Below, piece by piece: positions 53,537 through 64,000 of a stretch of 64,000 bases of DNA. A program made the translations under genes and the position numbers. Below the pieces are notes generated by a model. The model ran no database searches. It saw only the letters and a program-made list of their open reading frames with translations, and was not told the DNA's origin. Each line of letters begins with the position of its first letter. Position 1 is the stretch's first letter. This DNA is from Osedax fenrisi (taxonomy: Eukaryota; Annelida; Polychaeta; Sabellida; Siboglinidae). Where the stretch lies: NCBI GenBank assembly GCA_964019155.1, contig OZ025241.1:11839628-11903627 (forward strand). The letters are read 5' to 3'.

Positions 53537-53767
53537 TGTTTTACCGTAATGGGTACGCTATATACCGTTTAATGCGTATCATAATGGATTCGCTATATGC
53601 AGCTGATATCGTATCGAAATAGGTACGCTATATGCTGTTTAGTGCGTACCGTAATGGTTACGCTACTCTATACAATAGATGTCTAGATTATCCATAAGCG
53701 TACTAAAATATGGACAATAACTGTACCCATTTGTGAATTCTAGCGTACCCTTATTTTTAACAGTATA
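53537..53767. repeat. 35-bp minisatellite, possibly inside an inverted-repeat element
   Basis: TACGCTA-type units start at 53554, 53589, 53624 and 53659, an exact 35-bp period over four diverged units with several CpG sites. The end at 53735-53767, reverse-complemented, gives ACTGTTAAAAATAAGGGTAC, which resembles ATTGTTTTACCGTAATGGGT at 53535-53554. The array may therefore be the core of a MITE. Confidence 0.6.
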
Positions 53768-53864
53768 GTATATGTTACACTTATTTAAAATTATAGTGAT
53801 ATTATTAATATTACATATATTAATTATAAAGGAATGTTAAAATGAATTATTAATTTAATAACAT
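53762..53864 (+). repeat. Outer part of the left arm of a large inverted repeat
   Basis: AGTATAGTAT...GGAATGTTAAAATGAATTA is an inverted, diverged match to 62300-62417. The arm is cut at 53864 by the RTE insertion and resumes at 57128. Confidence 0.6.
53852..53864. repeat. Target-site duplication of the RTE element, left
   Basis: AATTTAATAACAT, identical to 57128-57140. Confidence 0.85.
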
Positions 53865-53890
53865 GACTTACTTGACTTAAATGCGTAGGA

Positions 53891-54655
53891 TTATCGTCCC
53901 TTTGTTTTCCACATGAATACATAGTTTCCGAAGGCATCTCGTCGTTTAGCTCGTCTCTCTATATTTAAGAGTGGCTCACCGCACTGTTCCCTTATGCCAT
54001 CAGACCATCTTTTTGGCGGGCGTCCTCTTGGTCTCTTTTTTTTGAAATCTAGCTTGTAGCTGGAATTTAGTGTTGACGTATTCCTGACAACATGACCAAA
54101 CCAGCGAAGTCTTCTTTTAAGAACGATGTCTTCTATCGTCTCGCTTATGTTTAGTTTCTTTCGTATCATGGTGTTTCTGAGTCTGTCAGACCTAGTAATA
54201 CGGAGTATAGCTCTTAGGCATTTCATTTCAAACACTATTAGCGCATCTATTTCTTTTCGTCTTGTAGTCCATGATTCTGAACCGTATGTGGCAATCGGCA
54301 GAATGAGTGCCCCGTAAAGTCTAGTCTTAAGATGTATTGACACGTCTTTTGATGACCATATCGTTCTCAGTCGACCGAAAGCTTGTGATGCCATTGATAT
54401 TCGGTGTTGAACATCTGAGGTGCAGTCTGGAACAAGACTACCCAGAAATTTGAACTTGGAAACTTTGGGAACAACGTTGTTGTCGATTTCAATTTCAGCA
54501 TTGCTATCTGGTGTAATTATTGCGCATTTAAGAGGATTTATCTTCAAACCCCATTTTTGACAAGCTTGTTCAAGTTCCAATGTAGATAGTTGCAGTTTTT
54601 CGAATACAGCAGATATGAGTGTCGTATCGTCTGCGTATCTGATATCAACAGACAT
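53891..54655 (-). pseudogene. RTE ORF, third part: end of reverse transcriptase and C-terminal domain
   Basis: In-frame continuation after the TAA at 54659-54661. It opens MSVDIRYADDTTLISAV, so the YADD active site lies just after the stop. It continues through NPLKCAII, FKFLGSLV, the TYGSESWT block and RLRWFGHVVR. The basic RGRPPKRWSD segment and MWKTKGR end follow, with TAA at 53891-53893. These are the standard RTE C-terminal landmarks. Confidence 0.93.
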
Positions 54656-54658
54656 ATT

Positions 54659-55882
54659 TTAGTTTAATTGAAAGTCACGGTTTAAACTTTTAACACCCTT
54701 CATTACATATTCCAGGAATATGTTGAATAAACTTGGTGACATAATACAGCCTTGTCTCACGCCAATATTAACTGGGAACCAATCAGATAGTTCTCCTCCA
54801 GCTATTATGGAGCATTCCGTTTTATCATATAGATTTTTTATTATTTCGACAAGTTTATTTGGGATACCTATCTTAAGCAGCATCTTCCAAAGTGCATCTC
54901 TCCAAATAGTGTCAAATGCTGCTTTAAAGTCAATAAAATGGAAATGGAGCGGTATTTGGTGCTCTTTTGCTTTCTCGATCAACTGCCTTATAATAAATAT
55001 TGCATCCGTGGTTCCTCTACTAGGCCTAAAACCGAATTTAGAGTCACTCATTGATGATTCAATTATGTGCGAGCATCTGTTCATCAATATTTTGCAGAAT
55101 ATTTTACCTGGTATTGGTAATAGTGCAATGGCTCTATAGTTTGCGGCATTCAGTTTGTCACCTTTTTTGTGGATTGGTGTTATTATCATCTTAGACCAGT
55201 CATTTGGTGGATTCTCTGTCACAATTATTTTATTAAACAGGTTTGTTAATGTTTTAGTCATAATTTCACCTCCAGCTTTTATCAATTCAGAAGTTATTCC
55301 ATCAACCCCAGGTGACTTTCTGTTGGATAGCTGTTTTATTGAGTACTTAACTTCTTGTTCAGTTATTGGCGGTATGTTTTTATTATTAACATCTACTGAG
55401 TCAAATTCTTGCAGAGCATTTTCGTCGTGTTTGAATTGTTTGTTTAGGTGTTTCTCAAAGTGAGTTTTCCAGATATGCAATACATCTTGCTTTTTCGTCT
55501 TTAGATTACCTTGGGAGTCTTTCATAGCACATATAGATCTGTATCTCTTTCCTTCTAGTTCACGAACTTGTTTGAATAGTTTATGTGTATTATTCTTTTT
55601 AAAATTTTCTTCCATTTCAGATATTTTGTCACTTAAATTATTATTCTTTTGTTTTTTTACTTCTGATTTTACTCTTTTATTTAATTCTCTATAGTTATTT
55701 GTATACTCTTCATTAAACTGGTTTTGTAACATCATTATTTTAGCGCTTCTTCGATTTGCACATAAGTCTTTTACCTCGCTTGAGAGACCGGGGATTTCGT
55801 TATGTCGTTTATGTCCGATTTCTTTTTCAGCTGTTGTATGTACGATTTTTTTGAATGTAATGTAAAATTCATCTGGAGTCAT
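54659..55882 (-). pseudogene. RTE ORF, second part: linker and reverse transcriptase fingers and palm
   Basis: It follows the first stop in the same frame. A linker (SSEVKDLCANRRSAKIMMLQ) leads to LSNRKSPGVDGITSELIKAG, FGFRPSRGTTDAIF, HFHFIDFKAAFDTIWRDALW with the first catalytic Asp, and GVRQGCIMSPSLFNIFLEY. The frame ends at TAA 54659-54661, two codons before the next methionine. Confidence 0.93.
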
Positions 55883-55957
55883 CTCATCGTCTAATAGGTT
55901 TGAAAATCCTTCTCCTATTATCGAAGCAAACTTTTTGGATGTTTCCTTGCTTTGCAG

Positions 55958-56830
55958 TTAATCGGTGTCATAACGTTTTAGTGGTTTTTTTGCTATATGT
56001 TTCATTTTTTTTGGTTTTTTCATAACTAAGTTTGCTATGACAAGTGAGTGATCTGACCCTATTTCGGCAGAGTTATAGGTTCTGCAGTTTTTAAGAGTAG
56101 ATTTTAGTTTCTTAGACATTATAATAAAATCAATTTGCATCTCTGTCTGTTTTGGTGAAGTCCATGTGTATCTTCGCCTTTCTTTGTGCTTAAATATTGT
56201 GTTTGCTATAAATAGATTGTTTATTGCACAGCATTGAAGTAGTTTAACACCTCGTTCATTGTGTTTTCCTGCACCATATCTCCCAACTACTTCTGGCCAG
56301 ATGTCTTGCATTTGGCTTCCTACTGATGCGTTAAAATCACCTAGTAGTACAATATGGTCACTTGGTGGAAGGGTGTTAATCTCATCTTGTAACGTTCCAC
56401 AAAATTCTTCTATATATGTATCTTCGTAGCTAGAGTCTGGAGCGTACACAACAAAGTATGTTATTCTATCTGATATAATCTCTATGGTAACCTTCAATAA
56501 TCTGCTTGATATACACTCATAGTTAATCATGTGCTCACTTAGTTTATTATTCAGTATTAAAGCGACACCTTGCCTGTGTATGCCGTCTTGTCGTGGCGAG
56601 TGAATGATGACGTGTTCATCTTTCTCCCATATCGTAGGTATATCTGTTGTCCAGTGGGTCTCAGTTATGCCAATTATATCAATTTCCATTCGTTCAATTT
56701 CATTTATTAATAAGTCAATAGTATCATTATCAATTAGTGTTCTAGTGTTCCATGTAGCCGTCCTAACCGGGAGATTATTCGCACCCTCTATTTGCCCGGG
56801 ACTGAGGGCCATTCTTGTATTTGTATTCAT
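55958..56830 (-). pseudogene. RTE ORF, first part: AP-type endonuclease
   Basis: It starts at ATG 56828-56830 (minus strand), directly after the 5' UTR. Endonuclease landmarks are TATWNTRTL with Asn28, IIGITETHW with Glu57, VYAPDSSY, LLGDFNASVG, the YTWTSPKQTEMQIDFI block and SDHSLV. The endonuclease nicks the target before target-primed reverse transcription. The frame ends at TAA 55958-55960, a nonsense change; the next methionine (55882) is 25 codons further in the same frame. Confidence 0.94.
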
Positions 56831-57127
56831 GTGTTTTTGTTGAGGCAGTTTAACCTAGACACTTGCTCAAGGACATTCTAGGTGAAAGGCGCCGGCTACT
56901 AAACAGAATGATTAGTGAACGCCTAAGAGAACCTCTCGTTCCCGGTTTCTGTCAGGGTTTTCTCTCTTAGCCTTTCCCAATCCAATGGGTTCCTGCAAGG
57001 CAACAGGTATGTCGTTTTGTCCGCGGCTGTTTATTTTAGTTCGCAGCTAACCCCCTATAGAGGTCATTCCCCTATCCGCAACCTGGGGACGCGCCCTATC
57101 GGCGTCGACACTCCACCGTAAGGGAAG
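56831..57127 (-). promoter_or_regulatory. RTE 5' UTR with presumed internal promoter
   Basis: A segment close to 50% GC, starting (minus strand) CTTCCCTTACGGTGGAGTGT. LINEs carry their promoter in this region because they must transcribe themselves from the first base. It is the most GC-rich stretch of the window. Confidence 0.65.
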
Positions 57128-57140
57128 AATTTAATAACAT
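57128..57140. repeat. Target-site duplication of the RTE element, right
   Basis: AATTTAATAACAT, identical to 53852-53864. Confidence 0.85.
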
Positions 57141-57683
57141 ATGAAAAATCAATATGAATTTTGATCGTTTATGAGTCAAATAAATCCATGAATATAAATT
57201 TTAATTGAAATATATTTAAACAAATTATAATACCATGTATTTTAAATGTATATTTTTAATTAATAACATATTTTATATTTGTATTCAATATATTTATTTA
57301 AAATAAATTTAATATATTAATTCATAAATTGCCATTAGACATATAAGCATTAAGTTACTATATTACGGTAAAAACAGTATGTTAAACGATTCAGTTTTGT
57401 ATGTAACCAAGTATATATATATATATATGTCGAAATCTAAAAATGTAATTATTTACAGTCTATATATTATAAAATCAAATTATAATTAAATATATTTATT
57501 ATAATATAACGATTATTAAAATTTATTTGATTAAATATCAATTATTTCTCTTACATATATTAATTAACAGATTCAAGCAGGTGGTTGGCACAAAATAGTC
57601 GGCATAATATTAGTGTCAGCGTATTCCGTATTTATATGCACATTTGTTCATCTTATTCCGTATAGTATATCTATATATATATA
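57128..57683 (+). repeat. Left arm of a large inverted repeat (continued)
   Basis: Read forward it matches the reverse complement of 61545-62070. Matching landmarks include TTCATAAATTGCCATT, ACGGTAAAAACAGT, TAACCAAGTATATA, GGTGGTTG(G/A)CACAAAAT and GTCAGCGTATTCCGTATTTA. Similarity is about 75-85% by eye. Joined with 53762-53864 across the RTE insertion. Confidence 0.85.
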
Positions 57684-60430
57684 ATACATATAATACATTT
57701 TATTACATTAAATAACGAAAATTAATAAATTTACAAAAATTTAAATTTTTATTTGTTTATACAAATATTTTAAAAATATATCCATTAAATAAAATATTAT
57801 AAATTTACATTATTTATAATTTTACATTAATATTAAATACAACGATAATTTATATATAACTTAGATTATTACTTAGTTTAATACAATGGAATTATTTACA
57901 AAACATATATTAATGGTTTTACTTCTGATATACAATTGCGCAACAGTGCCAACTAAACTGTTAGTAATATATATTAGAATGTATATATATATACTTATTT
58001 ATTATTATTAAATACATATAACACATGGTATACATTATTATTTAATTGCTATTGTTAAATAATATAACTTAATATTCATTAAACATGTTAAATATATGGA
58101 ATGTTTTTATTATATACAACGTATATTACACTTCTAACACATATACTTACATTTTAACTATTTTCTCTGTATCTAATATACTATAACTAAGCAATTTAAA
58201 TACATGCAAAATATCATACTTTAATATATACATTTAAAAAAAATGATATACACCTTATTATTACATATTAATTAATCTATATAATAAACCTACACAGAAT
58301 ATGTTAATGTAGTTAACCTAAATACATAAATCATGATATCTACTACATATAAAGACAAACTGGTTATCTAAACAAGATCTCCAGAAAATTATGTATTAAA
58401 CAAGTGGATATTACTTTACTAAACTCACTTAAAATTAATCCTCGATAAAAAAATGATGAACATCCATTGATAATTCACGTAATATTACATTATATACAAA
58501 TATATCTTCTAATAATTACCAACACACTACACCTACATATTAGTATTTTCTATTGTCCAACCAACAATCCTTACAAATCATTCTAAACTCAACTATATAA
58601 TCATATAAACAATTATTTTAATAAAAACATATAAATACTAGGATACATACATTTGCAATATAGCTTAATACAAAATCAAACATATAATGTACAACTATTA
58701 TGAACTTAACTAGACCTAAATAATATGTAACCAGTCCAATATACAAAAACTATTAGTTATCATTACTAATACGATTAATCATATACAAACAGTGTTGGTA
58801 TATCTGATTCTTTATGAAAAGTTACTTTTTCTCTGACAAATAATTAAGGGTTTACTTTATTAGATTTACTACCCTAATATTAACTAAACTTAATTATATA
58901 TGTACCCATAGACTACTGCACTTCACCCACTAAAAGAATGTTCACCACAATATAATTAATATTACTACTAACTTATTATCCAAATGATTACATTCTACTA
59001 ATTTCTACTAACAATATGTCAACTACACTTATCGTATTATTTAAATAAATAATATAACTCTCACTAGCGACTGGAACTATCCATATATAATTAGTGTGTA
59101 ATAATATATTCATTCTAAAAATTGATAGGTAAAATATAAATTTACTTTTCTATACATACCGCATTATATTGTAGCTCACTCTATTAAACAACATAATTAG
59201 AAAGACTATACATATAGACAACTCATATTATACTTGAATAAAAACGTACAATAGATAAAGAGCAATTGTTGTCAGCCCGTCGAGATATCACCTATTAATG
59301 AATGCATTGTGATAATTACGTATCATAGATATTAAGTAAGCAAACCAAATTACTTTGTAGACGTCTATATTACTTAGATAAACTGAATGTTAAAATACTA
59401 ATCACCAACTCTCTGAAATTAGCATACTTTATATATTCAATATATGTCTATTAGAATAATAAACAATAACAATCGTAACATAAACTTATGTGGATAATAA
59501 GGTTCTGTAATTTCACCGATACTTTCATATTCATTTTATGAATCTATGGAATACACTATGATTAATTAGTAGTCTTAAAAATATTCTCTAGTTCACAACA
59601 AAATATCTTTCAAACGTAAGTCATTTTATTATAATGCTACATCAATTTAAGTACGACTATTATCATTAATATAATTTATATGATAACATCACATATATAT
59701 TATATTCCTATAAAATATACATCAAATTTCTAATTAAAAATAATGCACCCCATTTTATATATTTTTAACTTTAATTTTTTTATATTTATCTTACATTATC
59801 ATAAATAAGTTATTCCGTGTGTACTCTGAATATTGTTATTTCACAGTGGTATCGCACAATCAATATGAAAATGCGATAGATTTATTTTCTTGTGTACTAT
59901 ATATCATTAATTGTGAATACAATTGTATTTATCGAAATAAGCCATTTCATTCATCATAAGTGTATAAATACGCTCCTTTTTACCACCAATACCTGCAATA
60001 TATACAAAGATAAGTTAAATAAATTATATTTATATAATTTAAATATATATACAATATTTTATACTTACGTATATAAAAATCATCTATACAGTATTTGACA
60101 TATTATACAAATATAGACAATCAAATACTCATATTTATTTTTAATTCGATTTTCTCAGAATTTAATTTTAATCATCTACCAATAATACAAAATATTACAA
60201 ATATAAATATTCTATAACTAGCTTGCTCTTTTATAAATGTATATATGCTATTCGATAATATAAATGTAGGGGAGTGGAAGTTTATGAAATTGATGCAAGA
60301 GGTGTGAATGTTGATAATATTGTTTTTTTTAGAAAATAAGTTAACCATATCGGTGTGTATAATATCGAGAGCTATTGAATATATCCACTGGTCTAGGCTT
60401 AACACGAATATCATATTAGTTTATTAATAT

Positions 60431-60632
60431 AATCTCGAAGGTAAGTCTTATACTTAATACATACATATAACAGATTACATTATTAAAATAAATTTGTTAA
60501 TTTGATAGTGTTAAATATATAATACTCTACAATCTCGAAGGTAAGTATTATACTTAATACATAAATATAACCGATTACATTATTAAAAAAAATTTGTTAA
60601 TTTGATAGTGTTAAATATATAATACTCTACAA
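60431..60632 (+). repeat. 100-bp tandem repeat, two units
   Basis: The unit starting AATCTCGAAGGTAAGT at 60431 repeats at 60531 with about four differences. Confidence 0.95.
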
Positions 60633-60648
60633 TAGGTTAGCCCGTTTT

Positions 60649-60698
60649 GTTAACTTAAAATATAATTGTACAGTGTAAAATTATATTTTTAAGTTAAC
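60649..60698. repeat. 19-bp hairpin
   Basis: GTTAACTTAAAATATAATT (60649-60667) faces AATTATATTTTTAAGTTAAC (about 60679-60698), with one extra base and a short loop. A further partial copy of the arm (CTAAGTTAA) lies near 60720. Confidence 0.75.
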
Positions 60699-61008
60699 TA
60701 AGAATAGTAAATTAATATTTCTAAGTTAAGTAAGAAACACATAGGGAGTAATTAGCAACACTACTTTGATTTATGATGTATGTACGAGATCAATTGAATT
60801 AAGGTATAACTAGAATTTGAGAAATTATTGAACAATTTCTCCCAAATTATAGATGTACAGAATATGTAAATATTGTGGAAGACTTGCTTCTATGTTTTAG
60901 AGATATATGAGCTTGTATGTTCATAAATATTTATTTTATAACTTACAAGTGTAAAAAATGTGTTGAATATAGTGAAGAACAAGTAGAGTGCATTAATCAT
61001 GATTTTTT

Positions 61009-61111
61009 ACCAGTAAACAACAACATACAAATATGAATATATTATGTTCATAATATGTTCATATTTGTATGTTCATAATATGGTCACATTTGTATGTTGT
61101 TGTTTACTGGG
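61009..61111. mobile_element. About 100-bp inverted-repeat element, CCAGTAAAC termini
   Basis: The arms start CCAGTAAACAACAACATACA and match for 27 bp with one mismatch. Between them ATATGTTCATA-type motifs are themselves inverted and repeated. It is fully palindromic and non-coding. The ends resemble those at 19322 and 39137. Confidence 0.7.
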
Positions 61112-61544
61112 TTGATAATGGAAGATAGGATAGATACCGAAGTCTGAAAAAAGGATATAAAATACTTAAAATAGAACAAAATCATTGAAATAATTTTTAA
61201 TCAATGGTTATTATAACATTAACTGTGTAGATTTTTATTTTGAAACATTATACCAAATTATATTGAAATAAATCCATTATATTATCTTTAATTTTCTTTA
61301 TTTTTCCTATATTTGTGATTTTTACATAACCCAGACTTTTGATTAATTATGTTCAAATGTCGAAATATGTTATCTAATAACTAATATAACTAGACCACTA
61401 TAATAACATACAATTATATATTATAAATATACATGTACATATTTTACAACTAACTGTATGCATAATCAGTATTCTTATAATCTTATAATACATTATAATA
61501 TCTAATAATACATTGATTTTTATTTTATTATACATTTATATATA
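61112..61544. other. AT-rich noncoding DNA
   Basis: Nothing recognised. Confidence 0.6.
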
Positions 61545-62417
61545 TATATATATATAGATATATAATATACGGAATGAGAAGACAAAACGGGCATATAAAT
61601 ACGGAATACGCTGACACGAAGATTAGGCCGACAATTTTGTGTCAACCACCTACTTTAATTTATGAATTACTATATGTTAGAGAAATAATTGGTATCTAAT
61701 TAAATAATATTTTAATAATCGTTATATTATAATGAATATATTTAATTATCATTTGGTTTTATAGAGAATAGACTATAAATAATTACATTTTTAGATTTCT
61801 GCGTGTATATACTTGGTTACACAAAAAAACGGAATCTGTTGACACACTGTTTTTACCGAAATACAGCAACTTAATGCGTATATGTCAAATGGCAATTTAT
61901 GAATTAATATATTAAATGTACTTTAGAATAAATATATTGAATAAAAATATAAAAGATGTTATTAATTAAAAATATACATTTTGAATTAAATATTATTATT
62001 ATTTTGTAAAAATATACATCAATTTCTATTTATAATCAAAGATTTGTATGACTCATAAAAACTTAGGAAATAGTAGTAATTATTTAAATTTCAATATTAT
62101 TATTTCAGATTATTTCAAAATTTGAATAATAATAAATAATTTGTATATTATTAAATATAGTAGGTATTATATTTTAATAAATTATCTATGTATATATATA
62201 GTAAATAAATATATAAATGTATGCTATATATTATTGAATATAGAATCGTAAGTAAGATACTATAGTAACATTTTCGAAATATTTGTTTTTCAATAAGTTA
62301 TTTATTTTTCATTATATTACATTATTAATTCATTTTAACCTTCCTATATAATATCTAATATTAGTAATATTACTATAATTTTTAATATTTCCAAACTAGT
62401 ATAAAATGTAAATACTA
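61545..62417 (-). repeat. Right arm of the large inverted repeat
   Basis: The reverse complement aligns with 57128-57683 and then 53762-53864. About 200 bp (62080-62290) have no clear match on the left, either inserted here or lost there. Confidence 0.82.
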
Positions 62418-62855
62418 TACATTTATAGTCTACGAATAACCCAACTATAATGTATTTGTACGATATAAATAAAACCATAGGAATACGATTTTTTATATTG
62501 ATGCTATTATAATAAATTTGATATCATTAGACATATTATTAAATTCTATAATAGAAGTATTTTAGTTTATTTTTATTTAAAAAAAAGTTATGCACAAAAA
62601 AAATAGTAAAAATAATACATGGTGTAGATAGGAATTATGCATGTTTTAATTAATTTATAATACTTATGCAATCATGATTCATTCAATAATTTATATTTTT
62701 TAATAGTATATATTCGATATTATTAACACATAGATTAATAATCATATTTGTATCCGCTTTTTGTATTGTATTCAATAAATATATATTATTATTATATAAT
62801 TATTATAATATATACACACTTATATAATTATGTAAGCCTATTTATTTAGTATTAA
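62418..62855. other. AT-rich noncoding DNA
   Basis: Nothing recognised up to the target duplication GTATTAA at 62849-62855. Confidence 0.6.
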
Positions 62856-63309
62856 CAAAGATTTTGCGAAGCAAAGATATAACACTCCCTATACATGCAA
62901 CATAATTTAGTAATATCCCCTGCTGCTGCTAGCAGTAGTATCGAAATCACTGAAATAGATTTAGGTTAGGCTCTATTTGCATACAACAATTTTTTCATTA
63001 CTCTATTAAATTACATGCAATATAAATTAGCTTTTATTTACTAAATATATACTTATAGCATTTAAAACATACATATCATATTTGTTTGTTATATATTAGT
63101 AATGAACACTTAGTTTTCATCATATAAATATTAATTTAAAGCATATTATTTAACATTTTAAAAGTGTTTAGTTAAATACGAATTTACATTATAGATAACA
63201 CATAGTTCCTAAAAGTAACCCGCTATAGGTGGCACTGGGGTATTTTGTATACAAATTCGAAAAACACGATTTCGCGTAAGTGTTATATCTTTCCTTCGGA
63301 AAATCTTTG
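62856..63309. mobile_element. 454-bp inverted-repeat element with 7-bp target duplication
   Basis: The arms (62856-62886 and 63279-63309) are 31 bp with two mismatches and start CAAAGATTTT(G/C)CGAAG. GTATTAA flanks both ends exactly (62849-62855, 63310-63316). There is no coding capacity, so it is a MITE moved by a transposase encoded elsewhere. CA-initiated ends with a duplication near 8 bp would suit hAT-like elements, but the 7-bp length leaves this open. Confidence 0.82.
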
Positions 63310-63316
63310 GTATTAA

Positions 63317-64000
63317 TTCAATATAAATATAATGGGATATGTATATAGATATACAAAATGTTTAATCTGGTATATATATATATACCTCAATCCAAAGTGG
63401 CGAGTATTAGAATCATTTAGAATTATATTTTAAAGTGATGCCACACATGAAAATATACGCACGAAACAACCTCACTTGCGAATATCAAACGTTTCTATAA
63501 AAACATAATTATTTTCAAAATGCATGCGAATATTCGTAGGTATTTACGTTTTACTTCTATTTATATACCTCACTTTAACTCTCCCTAATAAATTCAATAT
63601 AATGTTAACATTTTAATTAATACATGTAAAAATGTATATAATTATACGAGGGATTTCCATATAGTTTAGGTGTGGAATAGACTTTATAGATATAATAGCC
63701 ATACCCGAGCTAGCTTTGCTATGTTTTTTATTGTTTATCTATCTATTTTTTATTAATTATAGCGATTCCTGATTCTGCATTTCTGCCGTACACGACCCGT
63801 AACATTATGTATTATATATTAACTCATTGATAACAACATTATTGTCTAATTAATTGATAACGAATTATATTGTTTATTTTATTTTATATTGTATAAAATA
63901 CTTTTACTATAATTTTAAATAAGCATTTTTTATATTTTCGATAATGATAAGTTATTAGTATTTAAATCGTAATTGAACCAAAATCATATTTTGATACCCG
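63317..64000. other. Noncoding DNA, nothing recognised
   Basis: Slightly less AT-rich than average. No open frame or repeat found up to the window end. Confidence 0.6.

Larger units (their letters stand above)
53865..57127 (-). mobile_element. Full-length RTE-type LINE, 3263 bp, minus strand
   Basis: It is bounded by an exact 13-bp duplication (53852-53864 and 57128-57140), so both ends are defined. The minus-strand order is a GC-richer 5' UTR of about 297 bp, one ORF of 980 codons (endonuclease then reverse transcriptase), and a 26-bp 3' UTR ending AAGTCAAGTAAGTC. The length, single ORF, very short 3' end and sequence fit RTE elements whose proteins are often labelled craniofacial development protein 2-like. 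Two nonsense codons and no frameshift make it a recent insertion. Its codon use is far less AT-biased than that of the surroundings. Confidence 0.95.
57684..61008. other. AT-rich DNA between the inverted arms
   Basis: It holds a 100-bp tandem repeat (60431-60632) and a hairpin (60649-60698). Frames at 59892-60098 and 60172-60414 (minus) are 68 and 80 codons of AT-rich translation that I do not recognise. No transposase is visible. Confidence 0.6.

Noticed and set aside
54126..56843. Plus-strand frames within the RTE element (54126, 54720, 55155, 56604)
   Set aside because: Antisense shadows of the RTE ORF.

Overview
This is a very AT-rich (roughly 80% A+T by eye) piece of a eukaryotic nuclear genome. 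It carries no bacterial operons, ribosome-binding sites or recognisable host genes. It is built almost entirely from retrotransposons, small inverted-repeat DNA elements and long (TA)n microsatellites. The families present (Ty3/gypsy LTR elements, RTE-type, L2/CR1/Jockey-type LINEs, a tRNA-derived SINE, a pogo-like element) point to an invertebrate animal. The low GC would suit, for example, a GC-poor insect, but the species cannot be read from this window.

Layout. 1-3767: a Ty3/gypsy retrotransposon without a visible gag, with the end of its 5' LTR at base 1, one nonsense codon in pol and a complete 408-bp 3' LTR; a solo copy of that LTR lies at 45245-45652. 4499-7110: a tRNA-derived SINE and two LINE relics. 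7590-32052: a 12.2-kb segment present twice in direct tandem, nearly identical. Each copy carries LINE family A (end of ORF1 plus ORF2), a 5'-truncated LINE family B and a 172-bp inverted-repeat element. The joints lie in (TA)n arrays. 32053-46600: an LTR-like sequence, a second SINE copy, several minus-strand LINE relics, inverted-repeat elements and the solo LTR. 46963-47416: a pogo-like non-autonomous element packed with repeats of one short motif. 47703-50709: the best LINE family B copy. 51656-52318: a probable solo LTR of another family. 53865-57127: a complete 3263-bp RTE LINE on the minus strand with a 13-bp target-site duplication and only two nonsense codons; it interrupts one arm of a large inverted repeat (53762-62417). 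62856-63309: a 454-bp element with 31-bp terminal inverted repeats and a 7-bp target duplication.

How the parts relate. LINE families A and B encode EN-RT proteins of the same broad group and end in the same RNA architecture: an outer GGGT/ACCC-type stem enclosing an AAGC/GCTT hairpin. A paired base change between B copies supports a real structure, probably the site where the reverse transcriptase engages its RNA. LTR insertions, LINE 5' ends and the tandem-duplication joints repeatedly coincide with (TA)n tracts. These tracts appear to act both as landing sites and as recombination points.

Limits. All calls come from reading the sequence and translations without database searches. Clade names for decayed LINEs and superfamily names for inverted-repeat elements are tentative. 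I found no convincing novel gene system. The observations most worth following are the tandem duplication, the shared LINE 3' structure, the nested RTE insertion, and the families of small inverted-repeat elements.
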